Positions 8,720 through 16,979 of a stretch of 64,000 bases of DNA are shown one piece after another. The translations under genes were made by a program, and so were the position numbers. Every line of letters starts with the position of its first letter. Within the stretch, counting starts at the first letter, position 1. The stretch lies in NCBI GenBank assembly GCA_035573855.1, contig DATLZU010000062.1, forward strand, positions 62,001 to 126,000, read 5' to 3'. The notes below the pieces were generated by a model. That model did no database searches, had not been told where the DNA came from, and saw nothing but the letters and a program-made list of their open reading frames with translations. The DNA is from DATLZU01 sp035573855. GTDB lineage: Bacteria; Nitrospirota; Nitrospiria; Nitrospirales; Nitrospiraceae.

Positions 8720-9739
8720 TCAGGAGAGCAAATCTTTCGGTTTTTTGAAGTGTTCGAAGGCCCGTCTGGTAGCCTGGCGTCCTCGAGCGGTACGCTCGAG
8801 AAATCCCGCTTGAATCAGATACGGCTCATAGACGTCCTCCAACGTGCCTCTGTCTTCTTGAACCGCGGCAGCCAAGGATTCGACTCCCACCGGCCCTCCC
8901 CCGAACGTCTCGATGATTGTCAACAAAATCTTCCGATCCATTTCGTCAAAGCCGGCGGAATCCACGCCCAACCACGCCAGCGCATCCTGCGCCACCTGTC
9001 GGGTGATCCGGCCCTCAGCTTTGATCTGGGCATAGTCCCTCACTCGCCTGATCAGGCGGTTCACGATCCGCGGGGTGCCCCGCGCGCGGCTGGCAATCTC
9101 TGCCGCCCCCGCAGCGTCGATCGCCACGCCAAGCAAACTGGCCGAGCGACGGACAATCGCCTCCAACTCGACCGGCGAGTAAAATTCCAACCGATGCACC
9201 AGCCCAAACCGGTCCCGCAGGGGAGACGTGAGCGCTCCGGCGCGCGTCGTCGCGCCGACCAAGGTGAAGCGAGGCAGCCCTAGTTTGACCGTGCGCGTGG
9301 ACGGACCCTGGCCGATAACCAGATCGAGCTGAAAGTCCTCCATAGCCGGATACAGCGCCTCTTCGACCGAAGCCGGTAAACGGTGGATCTCGTCAATGAA
9401 CAGCACATCGTGTTCCTGCAAGTTGCTTAGGATTGCGGCCAGATCGCCCGCGTGAGTCAGCACAAGCCCCGAGGTCGAACGGATGGATACACCCATCTCA
9501 TGAGCGATGACATGCGCGATGGTAGTCTTACCGAGGCCGGGTGGTCCATAAAAGATCGCATGGTCCAGCGCTTCTCCCCGTCGTCTGGCGGCCTCAATGC
9601 AGATGCGGAGGGATTCCTTCATCCGCTCTTGGCCCACGTATTCTTCCAGGGTGTGAGGCCGAAGCGAGGCCTCCAGTCCCCTCTCGTCCTCGGCAAGACG
9701 CCCCGTCACCAGGCGCTCTCCCATGGAGTCAGTATCCAT
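8720..9739 (-). CDS. ruvB: Holliday junction branch migration DNA helicase RuvB
   Basis: AAA+ motor that drives RuvA-bound Holliday junction migration. It shows the LEASLRPHTLEEYVGQ start, Walker A GPPGLGKTT, Walker B DEIHRL, sensor 1 GATTRAGALTSPLRDRFG, arginine finger region, and a winged-helix C-terminus. The ATG at 9739 gives 339 residues, the standard length; a further in-frame ATG at 9805 would lie deep inside the preceding gene. The chosen start overlaps the stop of the upstream Cys-rich gene by 11 bp, suggesting translational coupling. ruvA is one gene upstream. Confidence 0.96.
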   Translation of the reverse strand: MDTDSMGERLVTGRLAEDERGLEASLRPHTLEEYVGQERMKESLRICIEAARRRGEALDHAIFYGPPGLGKTTIAHVIAHEMGVSIRSTSGLVLTHAGDLAAILSNLQEHDVLFIDEIHRLPASVEEALYPAMEDFQLDLVIGQGPSTRTVKLGLPRFTLVGATTRAGALTSPLRDRFGLVHRLEFYSPVELEAIVRRSASLLGVAIDAAGAAEIASRARGTPRIVNRLIRRVRDYAQIKAEGRITRQVAQDALAWLGVDSAGFDEMDRKILLTIIETFGGGPVGVESLAAAVQEDRGTLEDVYEPYLIQAGFLERTARGRQATRRAFEHFKKPKDLLS

Positions 9740-10274
9740 TCCCCTCGTCGGTTTTCTTCTTGTCAGGAGCGGGGCGGGATTGGGGGGGAGAAGGGAGGAC
9801 GCCATGGCCTGGCGGAGGCGTCGACCCGCAGTCCGGCGGACAGGTCAGGCCGCCTGTGGTCGGATCGGGGAGAACAGGTTCCATGTGCTGTAACTGGCAC
9901 TGACTGAGTAAGCCGCCGTCTTTGTCGCCGCAACGAGCCGGCACCAACGAGCTGCCGATCTGCACATAACCCTCTGGGCAAGAGCCGCAGACAGGCAGAA
10001 TATTGGCGCCCAGCGGCACACATTGGACCAGGGTCGGCTCGCCGTCTTTGCAGATTTCCGGCGCGGTGGTGACGCCCGTGGTGGCATAGCCCTCGGGGCA
10101 GGTGCCGCAGGTTTTGTGAATACTTTTCGGTTCGGTGGCCTTTTCGGCACCGACGAACCGACCGGACCCCACCGGCCAGAGGATACTGCCCAAGAGCAGC
10201 CCCCACACGAACGCACGGCCGAGCAAACGCTTTCTTACGTGTTGGAATCCCGCCTCGATCCCCATGTGGCTCAC
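9729..10274 (-). CDS. Secreted Cys-rich protein with two CPEGY repeats, unknown function
   Basis: Not a family I recognise. The 181-residue product has an N-terminal signal-like stretch (basic residues then a hydrophobic run at about 20-45). Two imperfect repeats follow, each built around CGxCPEGYxxxG, at about residues 57-63 and 92-99, with further cysteines giving 11 Cys in total. The tail is proline-rich and basic. The paired cysteines suggest disulfides in a periplasmic or surface protein. It starts with GTG overlapping the ruvA stop by 4 bp and overlaps ruvB by 11 bp, so it is embedded in the ruvAB transcription unit. A recombination role is not implied by its features. Confidence 0.7.
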   Translation of the reverse strand: MSHMGIEAGFQHVRKRLLGRAFVWGLLLGSILWPVGSGRFVGAEKATEPKSIHKTCGTCPEGYATTGVTTAPEICKDGEPTLVQCVPLGANILPVCGSCPEGYVQIGSSLVPARCGDKDGGLLSQCQLQHMEPVLPDPTTGGLTCPPDCGSTPPPGHGVLPSPPQSRPAPDKKKTDEGNGY

Positions 10275-10879
10275 CCCCTTGCCAATTCTCTGAGGGTTTC
10301 TCGGATCAAGTCCGTCAGCGGGAGACTGTCGCCGCGGCGACTCCGGACCCGCTTAAGGACCTCCTTCACGTCAGCGGTTCGATACCCCAGGTTGACCAAG
10401 GCGGACAAGGCGTCCTCCTGGACCGGATCGACACGACCCGCGATCACATGGACGACCTTGCCCGAGACAGAAGGGAGGCGCTCCACTTTGTCTTTGAGTT
10501 CCAACGCGATCCGACCGGCCGACTTTTTCCCGATGCCAGGTACCGTAGCCAGTTTTTCCACATCGCCAGCCTGTACGGCGGAGACGAGATCGGAGACCGT
10601 CAATGCGGAAAGAACGCCGAGCGCCAGCTTGGGACCGATTCCGGAAACACCGGTCAGGAGCACGAACGCCTCCTTTTCGACGGCCGTCAGGAATCCAAAA
10701 AGCTGAATGGCATCCTCGCGAAGATGCGTATGGATGTGAAGCGAGGTGACGTCATCCAAATTGGGCAGCGCATAATAGGTGCTGAGTGGAACGAACACTT
10801 CGTAGCCGACGCCCTGGACATCGAGCGTCACGTGGGTGGGTGCCTTGGACACCAGTCGGCCCGTGAGTGAGGCGATCAT
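10271..10879 (-). CDS. ruvA: Holliday junction branch migration protein RuvA
   Basis: Tetrameric junction-binding partner of RuvB. From the ATG at 10879 the protein begins MIASLTGRL, the conserved RuvA N-terminus. It carries an OB-fold, then two helix-hairpin-helix motifs (LLTGVSGIGPKLALGVLS and LATVPGIGKKSAGRIALEL), and a C-terminal RuvB-binding domain with ALVNLGYRTADVKE. It is 202 residues, the normal length. Earlier in-frame starts exist (to 10975) but lack family support. No ruvC lies between it and yebC, the usual location. Confidence 0.95.
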   Translation of the reverse strand: MIASLTGRLVSKAPTHVTLDVQGVGYEVFVPLSTYYALPNLDDVTSLHIHTHLREDAIQLFGFLTAVEKEAFVLLTGVSGIGPKLALGVLSALTVSDLVSAVQAGDVEKLATVPGIGKKSAGRIALELKDKVERLPSVSGKVVHVIAGRVDPVQEDALSALVNLGYRTADVKEVLKRVRSRRGDSLPLTDLIRETLRELARG

Positions 10880-10983
10880 CGGATCCTGTGATGTGTCAAC
10901 GTCGCGGATAACGCGGGAGGCACCAGCCTCGGGTGCCAGACACCAGCCAAAGGAGCTGCGGGGACCCGCAGTCACCTGCGTCC

Positions 10984-11736
10984 TTAGCCTGCTGCGGCCA
11001 CTTTCTCCATGACTTCTTCCGATATATCGAAGTTGGCATGAACCTTCTGAACGTCGTCGTGCTCGTCCAGGATTTCCATGAGCTTCAGCATCTGCTCGGC
11101 GGACTTCTCCTCAAGCTTGATGTAATTTTGCGGCACGAAGGTGACCTCAGCCAGGGAGGTTTCGATCTTGGCGTCGGCCAAGGCTTTCTTGACTGCCTCG
11201 AACTCCTGCGGACCGGTGATGACCTCGAAAGTCTTCTCGCCGACTTTCACATCTTCGGCACCGGCGTCGAGCGCGACGGAGAGCAGCCGGTCCTCGTCCA
11301 CTTTGTTCTTCTCCACAACCAGAATGCCTTTTTTTTGGAACTGCCAGGCTACCGAGCCGGCTTCGGCCATGGTACCGTGGTTCTTCGTCAATAGGCTGCG
11401 GATCTCCGCAACCGTCCGGTTCCGGTTGTCGGAGGTGATCTCGAGCAACAAGGCGGTGCCGCCCGGGCCGTATCCCTCGAGAGTAAACTCTTCGTAGGTC
11501 ACGCCAGGCAACTCTCCGGTACCCCGTTGGATGGCCTTTTTTATCGTGTCGCCCGGCATGTTCGCATCTTTGGCTTTGGCAATGGCCAGCCGGAGCCGAG
11601 GGTTGCCTTCTGGATCCCCCCCCTGCCGCGCGGCGATGGTCAGCTCACGGATCAGTCTAGTGAAAATCTTGCCGCGCTTTGCATCCTGCGCGGCCTTATG
11701 CCGTTTGATGGTCGCCCAGTGACTATGGCCGCCCAT
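10984..11736 (-). CDS. YebC/PmpR family protein
   Basis: Conserved YebC-type protein of 250 residues beginning MGGHSHWATIKRHKAAQDAKRGKIF, the diagnostic N-terminus, followed by NPRLRLAIAKAKDANMP, the GYGPGG motif and GSVAWQFQKKG. Members have been described as transcriptional regulators and, more recently, as factors that relieve ribosome stalling at prolines. The yebC-ruvA-ruvB neighbourhood is classical. The 135 bp upstream are non-coding. Family membership is certain; which of the two roles applies is not determinable here. Confidence 0.93.
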   Translation of the reverse strand: MGGHSHWATIKRHKAAQDAKRGKIFTRLIRELTIAARQGGDPEGNPRLRLAIAKAKDANMPGDTIKKAIQRGTGELPGVTYEEFTLEGYGPGGTALLLEITSDNRNRTVAEIRSLLTKNHGTMAEAGSVAWQFQKKGILVVEKNKVDEDRLLSVALDAGAEDVKVGEKTFEVITGPQEFEAVKKALADAKIETSLAEVTFVPQNYIKLEEKSAEQMLKLMEILDEHDDVQKVHANFDISEEVMEKVAAAG

Positions 11737-11871
11737 AAGACCCTCCTCTGGACCGAGAACCCCGACGCGGTCCAGGTACTACATGATTTCCCGTGTGCTT
11801 GGAACGAGGTAGAGCTAACACAGACGCAACGAGGGTGTCAACGCTGGAGCCGTGCTTGCCGAATCAATCGG

Positions 11872-12180
11872 TCAGCGTGTTCGCCTGGCCATCCGCATGG
11901 CATCCACAATGCTCCAGAGCGCCAACAACAGCAGAAAAGCGGCCAGGGTCAGGAGCAGGCCGAGGTTTGAGGGAACTTCATCGGCCAGCAGCGACTGTTC
12001 GAAGCGCTCCACGTCGATCGCGCTGAGCAGTGCGCCAATGATCAGCAACGCAACGAAGAAAAACGCCGCACCCTTGGCCCATTGACCATTGTACAACTGG
12101 CCTAACCCGGGGAACAACGCCGAGAGGAAGGCGGCAATCGCGGGGTTGACGTTCGGCTTCGGCGAACGTTCTGCTTGCAT
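11872..12180 (-). CDS. Small membrane protein, TM2-like
   Basis: The 102-residue product has an N-terminal polar stretch and then NPAIAAFLSALFPGLGQLYNGQWAKG, which resembles the PGxGxxYxG turn of TM2-type membrane proteins. Further hydrophobic helices follow at about residues 38-52 and 74-92, and the tail is basic. It lies between yebC and a larger membrane protein. No enzymatic motif is visible. The family name is a resemblance, not an assignment. Confidence 0.7.
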   Translation of the reverse strand: MQAERSPKPNVNPAIAAFLSALFPGLGQLYNGQWAKGAAFFFVALLIIGALLSAIDVERFEQSLLADEVPSNLGLLLTLAAFLLLLALWSIVDAMRMARRTR

Positions 12181-12210
12181 CGCTCGAGCGCGCTCCGCCA
12201 GGGGAAAGGA

Positions 12211-12963
12211 TCACTCCGCGTAGAGCAACAACTGCAGTCCGATCAGCAAGACCAAACCGGCCCAGGCCAGTTCCCAGGACAACCGGCCTCCCGTCCGGAG
12301 GATATTCCCGCCACGTTGTTGTCCCTGCCAACCGGAGACGAGCTTAGAAGAGCCGGCTGTGATCGCCAGTATTCCCATGACAGTGTGATGAACGGCGATC
12401 TTCTGGGCGAATGGATGCGCGCCGTGCTCGTGCCCGAACAGCAACAACCCGCCGATGATCGCCAACGCGGGCAGCGGCACCATCCAGGCCTCATGCGCAA
12501 GCCGGCCGAACCGCCGGAGCAGTTCGATCACCCCGACGCCCAACAGCAGCAGACCGTAGGTCTTGTGCTGAACGATTTCCTTGTCATCGCCGAAAAAAGT
12601 TTGGGCGAAGCCGAGCGGCCCAACCGGCCAGGCCTCATGGTCGCTCCAGATCAAAAGAAAGCCTCCCGCCGCGGACATCGCCACCGGGAGGAGAAATCTG
12701 CTCCAGGTGAACCTGGAGCAGGCCAACGCTTCCCGTAGTTCGCTGAGCCCGATCAGAATCACGAAGACCCCGGCCACGTGGTGATTGAACTCAGAGTAGG
12801 CCTTTCCCTCCGGCGAGCCTTCCCATTCCAGCGCGCGTGGTGCCGATGTTCCGCTATGGACATGCTCGTGGCTGTTCTGTTCGACGCGAACACTGCCATG
12901 CGACGAATCGCCGTGCCAGGCGGAGGCCAGAGCGGTGAAGACATTGCACCATGAGATGACCAA
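12211..12963 (-). CDS. Histidine-rich polytopic membrane protein, unknown function
   Basis: About 250 residues with roughly six to seven hydrophobic helices. Histidines cluster near membrane boundaries: HEHVHSG near the N-terminus, FNHHVAG, WSDHEAWP, VQHKTYG, AHEAWM and FGHEHGAHPF followed by VHHTVMG. This pattern suggests metal or heme binding, but I do not recognise the family. The best start is uncertain. A TTG at 12963 gives a signal-peptide-like N-terminus, and an in-frame GTG at 13017 also exists. The TTG lies directly at the end of an intrinsic terminator-like hairpin belonging to the upstream gene. A 30-bp gap separates it from the TM2-like gene. Confidence 0.7.
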   Translation of the reverse strand: MVISWCNVFTALASAWHGDSSHGSVRVEQNSHEHVHSGTSAPRALEWEGSPEGKAYSEFNHHVAGVFVILIGLSELREALACSRFTWSRFLLPVAMSAAGGFLLIWSDHEAWPVGPLGFAQTFFGDDKEIVQHKTYGLLLLGVGVIELLRRFGRLAHEAWMVPLPALAIIGGLLLFGHEHGAHPFAQKIAVHHTVMGILAITAGSSKLVSGWQGQQRGGNILRTGGRLSWELAWAGLVLLIGLQLLLYAE

Positions 12964-12964
12964 G

Positions 12965-12999
12965 AAAAAGGCCCATCCGTACGACCGGATGAGCCCTTT
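12965..12999 (-). terminator. Rho-independent terminator after the PCP-reductase-like gene
   Basis: On the minus strand a GC-rich imperfect stem (AAAGGGCTCATCCG pairing with CGGATGGGCCTTT around a six-base loop) is followed by a T run. It lies 30 bp after the stop at 13029 and immediately before the candidate start of the histidine-rich membrane protein. Confidence 0.6.
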
Positions 13000-13028
13000 G
13001 TCGCACCCCCGTACCACGCGCCTGAGCC

Positions 13029-13781
13029 TTACATGAACTTCATGAACTTCTCTTTCGCTTCGTCCATGACTTGCGCCGTGATCGTCGAGAGGCCACGCTC
13101 TTTCGCCAACCGTTCGATCTCCCGCTTGGCCATCGGGCGAATGAAATCCGGAATGTTCTCCAGTCGCTTTTCGGCTTCCGGAGTCCAGGCAACGCTGCCG
13201 GAATCGTTCTTGGAGTCGTCCATCACCTGGAGCGTGATGGTCTTGTATCCGTGCTTTCGCGCATAGGCCTCGACGCTGCTCTGGACCAGCGGACGCACGA
13301 ACGCCGGGAGCCGCTCTAATTTGCCCTTGGCATCGGGGGACCATGTGAACTCGGAGGTCGCCGAACCGGGTTTTGCCTGACTTCCCGACGATGCGAGCCC
13401 CATTTGGGCCACCATCGCCGAAAACGGACACCCGCTTGACTTGGTTTCCGGCTTGCTTTGTCCGGCGGGGTTTGTTGCTGCCCCGACCTGCTGCCCGCCC
13501 CGAATCTTCTCGTTAAGATAGGCCGCCATCTGTCCGGCCCCGGCCAGGGCCTCTTCTTTTAGTGTGCTCCGAGTCATCTCAAACGGCTCCGCTGGCGTCG
13601 TCCTGCCGCCCAACTTCACACCTAGCGAGCTCACCATCTGCGTTTCGCCGGGATTGGTCACCATGGAAAACTTGGCCCCGCAGGAGGGACATCCGAAGAA
13701 CACGCCCAGCGAACCCTCCGCTGGCTGTTCCACCTTCTCGAAGGTCATGTAAGTTTCGCAGTTCAAGCAAACGAATTTCAT
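13029..13781 (-). CDS. Zinc-ribbon protein with tandem PCP-reductase-like domains
   Basis: The 250-residue protein starts at the ATG at 13781, preceded by a GGGGGTGGAAA ribosome-binding site; longer in-frame starts lack support. Residues 5-34 form a zinc ribbon (C5, C8, C31, C34). After a low-complexity linker with a lone CPF at 118, two homologous 45-residue repeats occur at about 147-191 and 199-243. Each has the form W-[ST]-P-[ED]-A-x-x-[KR]-L-x-x-[IL]-P-x-F-[VI]-R-P ... [IL]-T-x-Q-V-M-D. This matches the domain at the C-terminus of the BchB/ChlB subunit of light-independent protochlorophyllide reductase. No other chlorophyll genes are present. Role unknown; redox or DNA-associated roles are both conceivable. 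Confidence 0.8.
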   Translation of the reverse strand: MKFVCLNCETYMTFEKVEQPAEGSLGVFFGCPSCGAKFSMVTNPGETQMVSSLGVKLGGRTTPAEPFEMTRSTLKEEALAGAGQMAAYLNEKIRGGQQVGAATNPAGQSKPETKSSGCPFSAMVAQMGLASSGSQAKPGSATSEFTWSPDAKGKLERLPAFVRPLVQSSVEAYARKHGYKTITLQVMDDSKNDSGSVAWTPEAEKRLENIPDFIRPMAKREIERLAKERGLSTITAQVMDEAKEKFMKFM

Positions 13782-13884
13782 TTTCCACCCCCGAGCGAGG
13801 GGCAGGGGACTCGGGGCAAGGGTGACGAAGAAGATCTCTGCTCTTCGTCCTTCTTCCCTACCCGCCTCGCGCCTCTTGCCTCTG

Positions 13885-14811
13885 TTAGAGCCTTTCCGCC
13901 AACACCCTCTTGTACTCAATAAGGGTCACGACGCGTTCCGCAATCTCGCGGTATCGCTGAATCGTTGGATAGTTCTCGTCCAACAACGGCGTCCCCTTAT
14001 CGAAGGTCGTGGCCAGCGTGCGGTCAAACGGGATCCGGCCGAGAAGCGGGACATCCAGCACCTCGCACATCGCCTCTGTGTCGCCTTCGAAGAGCTCATG
14101 TTCGGCTCCGCAGGAGGGACAGCGGTACCGGCCCATGTTTTCCACCATCCCGAGCACTCGGATCCCCATATCGCGTGCGTAGGTGACCGACTTCTGGACG
14201 ACATCGGACGCGACTTCGGAAGGCGTCGTGACGACGATCGCGCCGGCGAGGTCAGGAATAAACCCGGCCATCACGGGCGGCTTGTCGGCGGCGGCTCCCG
14301 GAGGCAGATCGGTCAGGAGATAATCCAATTCACCCCACACGACGTCCGCAAGGAACTCCCGGATGACGTTCATTTCCATCACGCCCAGCCAGACCGGACT
14401 CAGATCCATCGGGCCCTTCCACCGGACCGGCGACGCCTCGCCGAGGAAGAAATCCATCGACGCCACCTTGACCCCCAACGGTCCGACGGGAGGGACCGCG
14501 CCCTCAGGCGTAAGCGTCAGCGATTGTCCATGCAAGCCGAGCATCCGCGGCACGCACGGACCGTTGAGATCCACATCTAACAGCCCGACCCGGTACCCCA
14601 GGCGCGCTAGCGCCAGGGCCAGGTTCACCGTCGTCATGCTCTTGCCAACCCCGCCCTTGCCGCTCATCACGACGATTTTGTGTTTGATGCCGGCCATGCG
14701 GGCTCGCACCTGCTCCATCTGTTCGGTGATTTGTTGGACCACCCTTGCATCGTCGGTGTACCGGAGTTTACTCAGGATGGATTTGAGGTCTTTTTCGTGT
14801 GCCGCAGGCAT
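13885..14811 (-). CDS. Mrp/NBP35-type P-loop ATPase (Fe-S carrier)
   Basis: ParA/MinD-superfamily ATPase of the Mrp (ApbC) group, implicated in Fe-S cluster assembly or transfer. Residues 45-55 contain the deviant Walker A MSGKGGVGKS. DVDLNGPCVPRMLG follows, then DLPPG, and a C-terminal CPSC pair (near residue 232) expected to hold a bridging Fe-S cluster. The N-terminal DUF59 domain found in some Mrp proteins is absent; instead there is a short helical leader. Length 308. It lies between the PCP-reductase-like gene and the sulfur block, consistent with supplying Fe-S clusters to APS and sulfite reductases, which is inference. Confidence 0.9.
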   Translation of the reverse strand: MPAAHEKDLKSILSKLRYTDDARVVQQITEQMEQVRARMAGIKHKIVVMSGKGGVGKSMTTVNLALALARLGYRVGLLDVDLNGPCVPRMLGLHGQSLTLTPEGAVPPVGPLGVKVASMDFFLGEASPVRWKGPMDLSPVWLGVMEMNVIREFLADVVWGELDYLLTDLPPGAAADKPPVMAGFIPDLAGAIVVTTPSEVASDVVQKSVTYARDMGIRVLGMVENMGRYRCPSCGAEHELFEGDTEAMCEVLDVPLLGRIPFDRTLATTFDKGTPLLDENYPTIQRYREIAERVVTLIEYKRVLAERL

Positions 14812-14997
14812 AGGTTTATTTCACCGGAACAATGCGACAGAAGACTAACGGTAACACAAGGGTTTTTAGAGAGTCAAACGTCCCACCGCCAGCAAGTCGC
14901 TGTAGCGGATAGCAGGAGTAGCCGATGAACAACGAAGCCGATTATCCATCGTGAGTTATTCGCTGCTCGCTATCGGTTGGTCGCTTGGTTTGAGTTC

Positions 14998-16857
14998 TTA
15001 GATCGAATACTGGAACGTCGGCTTGCTGCCGATCGCGTGTGCCAGCACGCCCCGGCGCTTGAGTTCCTCGATGATGCGGCGGGCGGCCTCGTCGAAATCC
15101 TGGGGGCCGCTGAAGTGCAGGTCGGTGTTCGGCGGGGGCTCTTCCTCCGTCTTGCTCATGTGCACGGCGATCACGGGAGCCGGATGCACCAGGGTCCGAA
15201 TAGCCTGCACCGCGTCCCGATAGGCAGCCCCAAAGGGATTCGTCGTGGAGACGACGATCAGGCCGGTGTCGATCAGCAACCGCGCGACTTCGCCGTAGCG
15301 CCGGGCCATTTCTGTGGTAACGGCTTTGTCCGATTCCACCAGATCAGCGTCCAGACCTCGCCGGAGATTCTCGCCGTCCAGCAGATACGCATGCCGTCCT
15401 TCCGCGACCAGGAGCGCCTCCAGTTTGCGAGCGAGAAAGGATTTCCCTGTATGGCGTCCACCGGTCAACAGAACGATAGCCGCGCGATGCCCGTACCGCT
15501 GGGCCCGCTCCTCTGCACTTACTTCGCCTTTCACCCAGGCGAAATCGCGCCGGCGGGCTTCTTCCCGCAGAAATTCCTGTTCGTCGTGGACCAACTCGGT
15601 GATAATGCCGCCGCCGGAGATGTCGTAGTGATCGACGATCACAAAGCGGCCGGTGGCCTCGAACGATGCAGACAGGTCGAAGGCGATGGGCCACTTGGTC
15701 CGCAGGGTCAACTCGGCGACCTGGTTCTTCTCGACGGCGTGGCCGCCCTGCCGTTGATCGAGGTCCTGCGTGTCGATGAGGCGATGGATAGCCACCACCT
15801 CGCAGTCCACTTCCCGCGTGGCCAGCCGAAGCTGATACTTCCGCCCGCGTTCGAGCGGCCGCCGTCCCACCCAAAACACGTTGGCTCGAAAGGCGGTGGA
15901 GACCAACGGGATATCGTCCTGATGAGACGCGATTTCGCCGCGCTCGATGAAAATCTGCTCGTCCAGCGTGATCCCGATAGACTGCCCGGCCCGCGCTTCG
16001 GTCGGCGGCGGCTCGATGTTGAAGGCCTCGATGGTCTTGACGTTGGCGGTCTTGTTGGAGGGGGAAAAAACCAATCGGTCTCCCACCTTCAGCCGGCCGG
16101 CGGTGATGCGGCCGGCGATGATCCGGCGGGCGTCGAACTTATAGACGTCCTGCACCGGGAACCGGAGCGGTTGCTCGGCCCGCGCGGTTTCCTTCCTGAA
16201 GATGCCCAACGTGTCGAGCACGGTGGGTCCTTGATACCAAGGCATGCGTCCGCTGCGCGCGACGATATTGTCGCCCAGCTTCGCACTCACGGGAATAACC
16301 TGCTGCGGGACGACTTTGAACTGTCCAAGATAGTCCAGGTACTCCTTCTCGATCCCGTCGAAGACATCGCGGCGATAGCCGACCAGGTCCATTTTATTGA
16401 CGACCACAGCAACCTGCCGGACGCCCAACAGTGAAAGCAGGTAACCGTGTTTCTTGGACTGCTCTTTCACTCCTTCGAGGGCGTCGATCAACAGCAAGGC
16501 GGCTTCGGCCCGGGCGGCGCCCGTGATCATGTTTTTGAGGAATTCCTTATGGCCCGGGGCATCGAGGATGATGTACTGCCGACCGTTCCAGTTGAAAAAC
16601 GTGCGGGCTGTGTCGATCGTGATGCCTTGCTCCTGCTCTTCCAGAAATGCGTCGAACAGGAAGGCGTATTCGAATTCCTTGCCCTGCTGACGGCAGATAG
16701 CCTGGACTTTTTCCAACTTGCCCTCCGGCAGCGAGCCTGTATCGGCGTAGAGCCGGCCCAGCAAAGTGGACTTGCCGTGGTCCACGTGGCCGACGATGAC
16801 GATCTGCATGGTCTCGCGGGGCTTGGCGCCGGTCGTCGCTTGCGTCTTGGGTGTCAT
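14998..16857 (-). CDS. cysN: Sulfate adenylyltransferase large subunit CysN fused to a degenerate APS-kinase-like domain
   Basis: Residues 1-440 are a CysN GTPase: GHVDHGKSTLLGRL, GITIDTARTFF, LDAPGHKEF and NKMDLVGY, then two beta-barrel domains. With CysD it makes APS from sulfate and ATP. Residues about 460-619 resemble CysC: a P-loop GGRHTGKS in place of GLSGSGKS, then YLLDGENLRRGLDADL. However, the RKENIRR helix is replaced by TTEMARRYGE, the FISP element by STTNPF, and the KGLYKKAR...FTGIDSPYE lid is missing. It is therefore probably not an active APS kinase. This suits the APS reductase encoded nearby. The start at 16857 is weakly supported; M17 is an alternative. Confidence 0.88.
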   Translation of the reverse strand: MTPKTQATTGAKPRETMQIVIVGHVDHGKSTLLGRLYADTGSLPEGKLEKVQAICRQQGKEFEYAFLFDAFLEEQEQGITIDTARTFFNWNGRQYIILDAPGHKEFLKNMITGAARAEAALLLIDALEGVKEQSKKHGYLLSLLGVRQVAVVVNKMDLVGYRRDVFDGIEKEYLDYLGQFKVVPQQVIPVSAKLGDNIVARSGRMPWYQGPTVLDTLGIFRKETARAEQPLRFPVQDVYKFDARRIIAGRITAGRLKVGDRLVFSPSNKTANVKTIEAFNIEPPPTEARAGQSIGITLDEQIFIERGEIASHQDDIPLVSTAFRANVFWVGRRPLERGRKYQLRLATREVDCEVVAIHRLIDTQDLDQRQGGHAVEKNQVAELTLRTKWPIAFDLSASFEATGRFVIVDHYDISGGGIITELVHDEQEFLREEARRRDFAWVKGEVSAEERAQRYGHRAAIVLLTGGRHTGKSFLARKLEALLVAEGRHAYLLDGENLRRGLDADLVESDKAVTTEMARRYGEVARLLIDTGLIVVSTTNPFGAAYRDAVQAIRTLVHPAPVIAVHMSKTEEEPPPNTDLHFSGPQDFDEAARRIIEELKRRGVLAHAIGSKPTFQYSI

Positions 16858-16979
16858 GGCCTTATGGAAATCCTACTCGCGCCGCCAGCGGGACTCGCCG
16901 TTCCCGTTTTCCGCGCTGGCCCCCATTGCTCTTGGATGCAACGGGTGCCCAGCGCGGTCTCGCGCAGCGCCGGTTCGCT

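Noticed and set aside
12964..13431. N-terminal extension of the histidine-rich membrane protein to about 406 residues
   Set aside because: The added part is out of frame with, and entirely inside, the PCP-reductase-like gene, and crosses its terminator.
14977..16434. Long open frame (485 codons) on the plus strand opposite cysN
   Set aside because: Antisense shadow of a GC-rich gene. Its translation has no conserved motif, while the minus strand encodes an obvious CysN.
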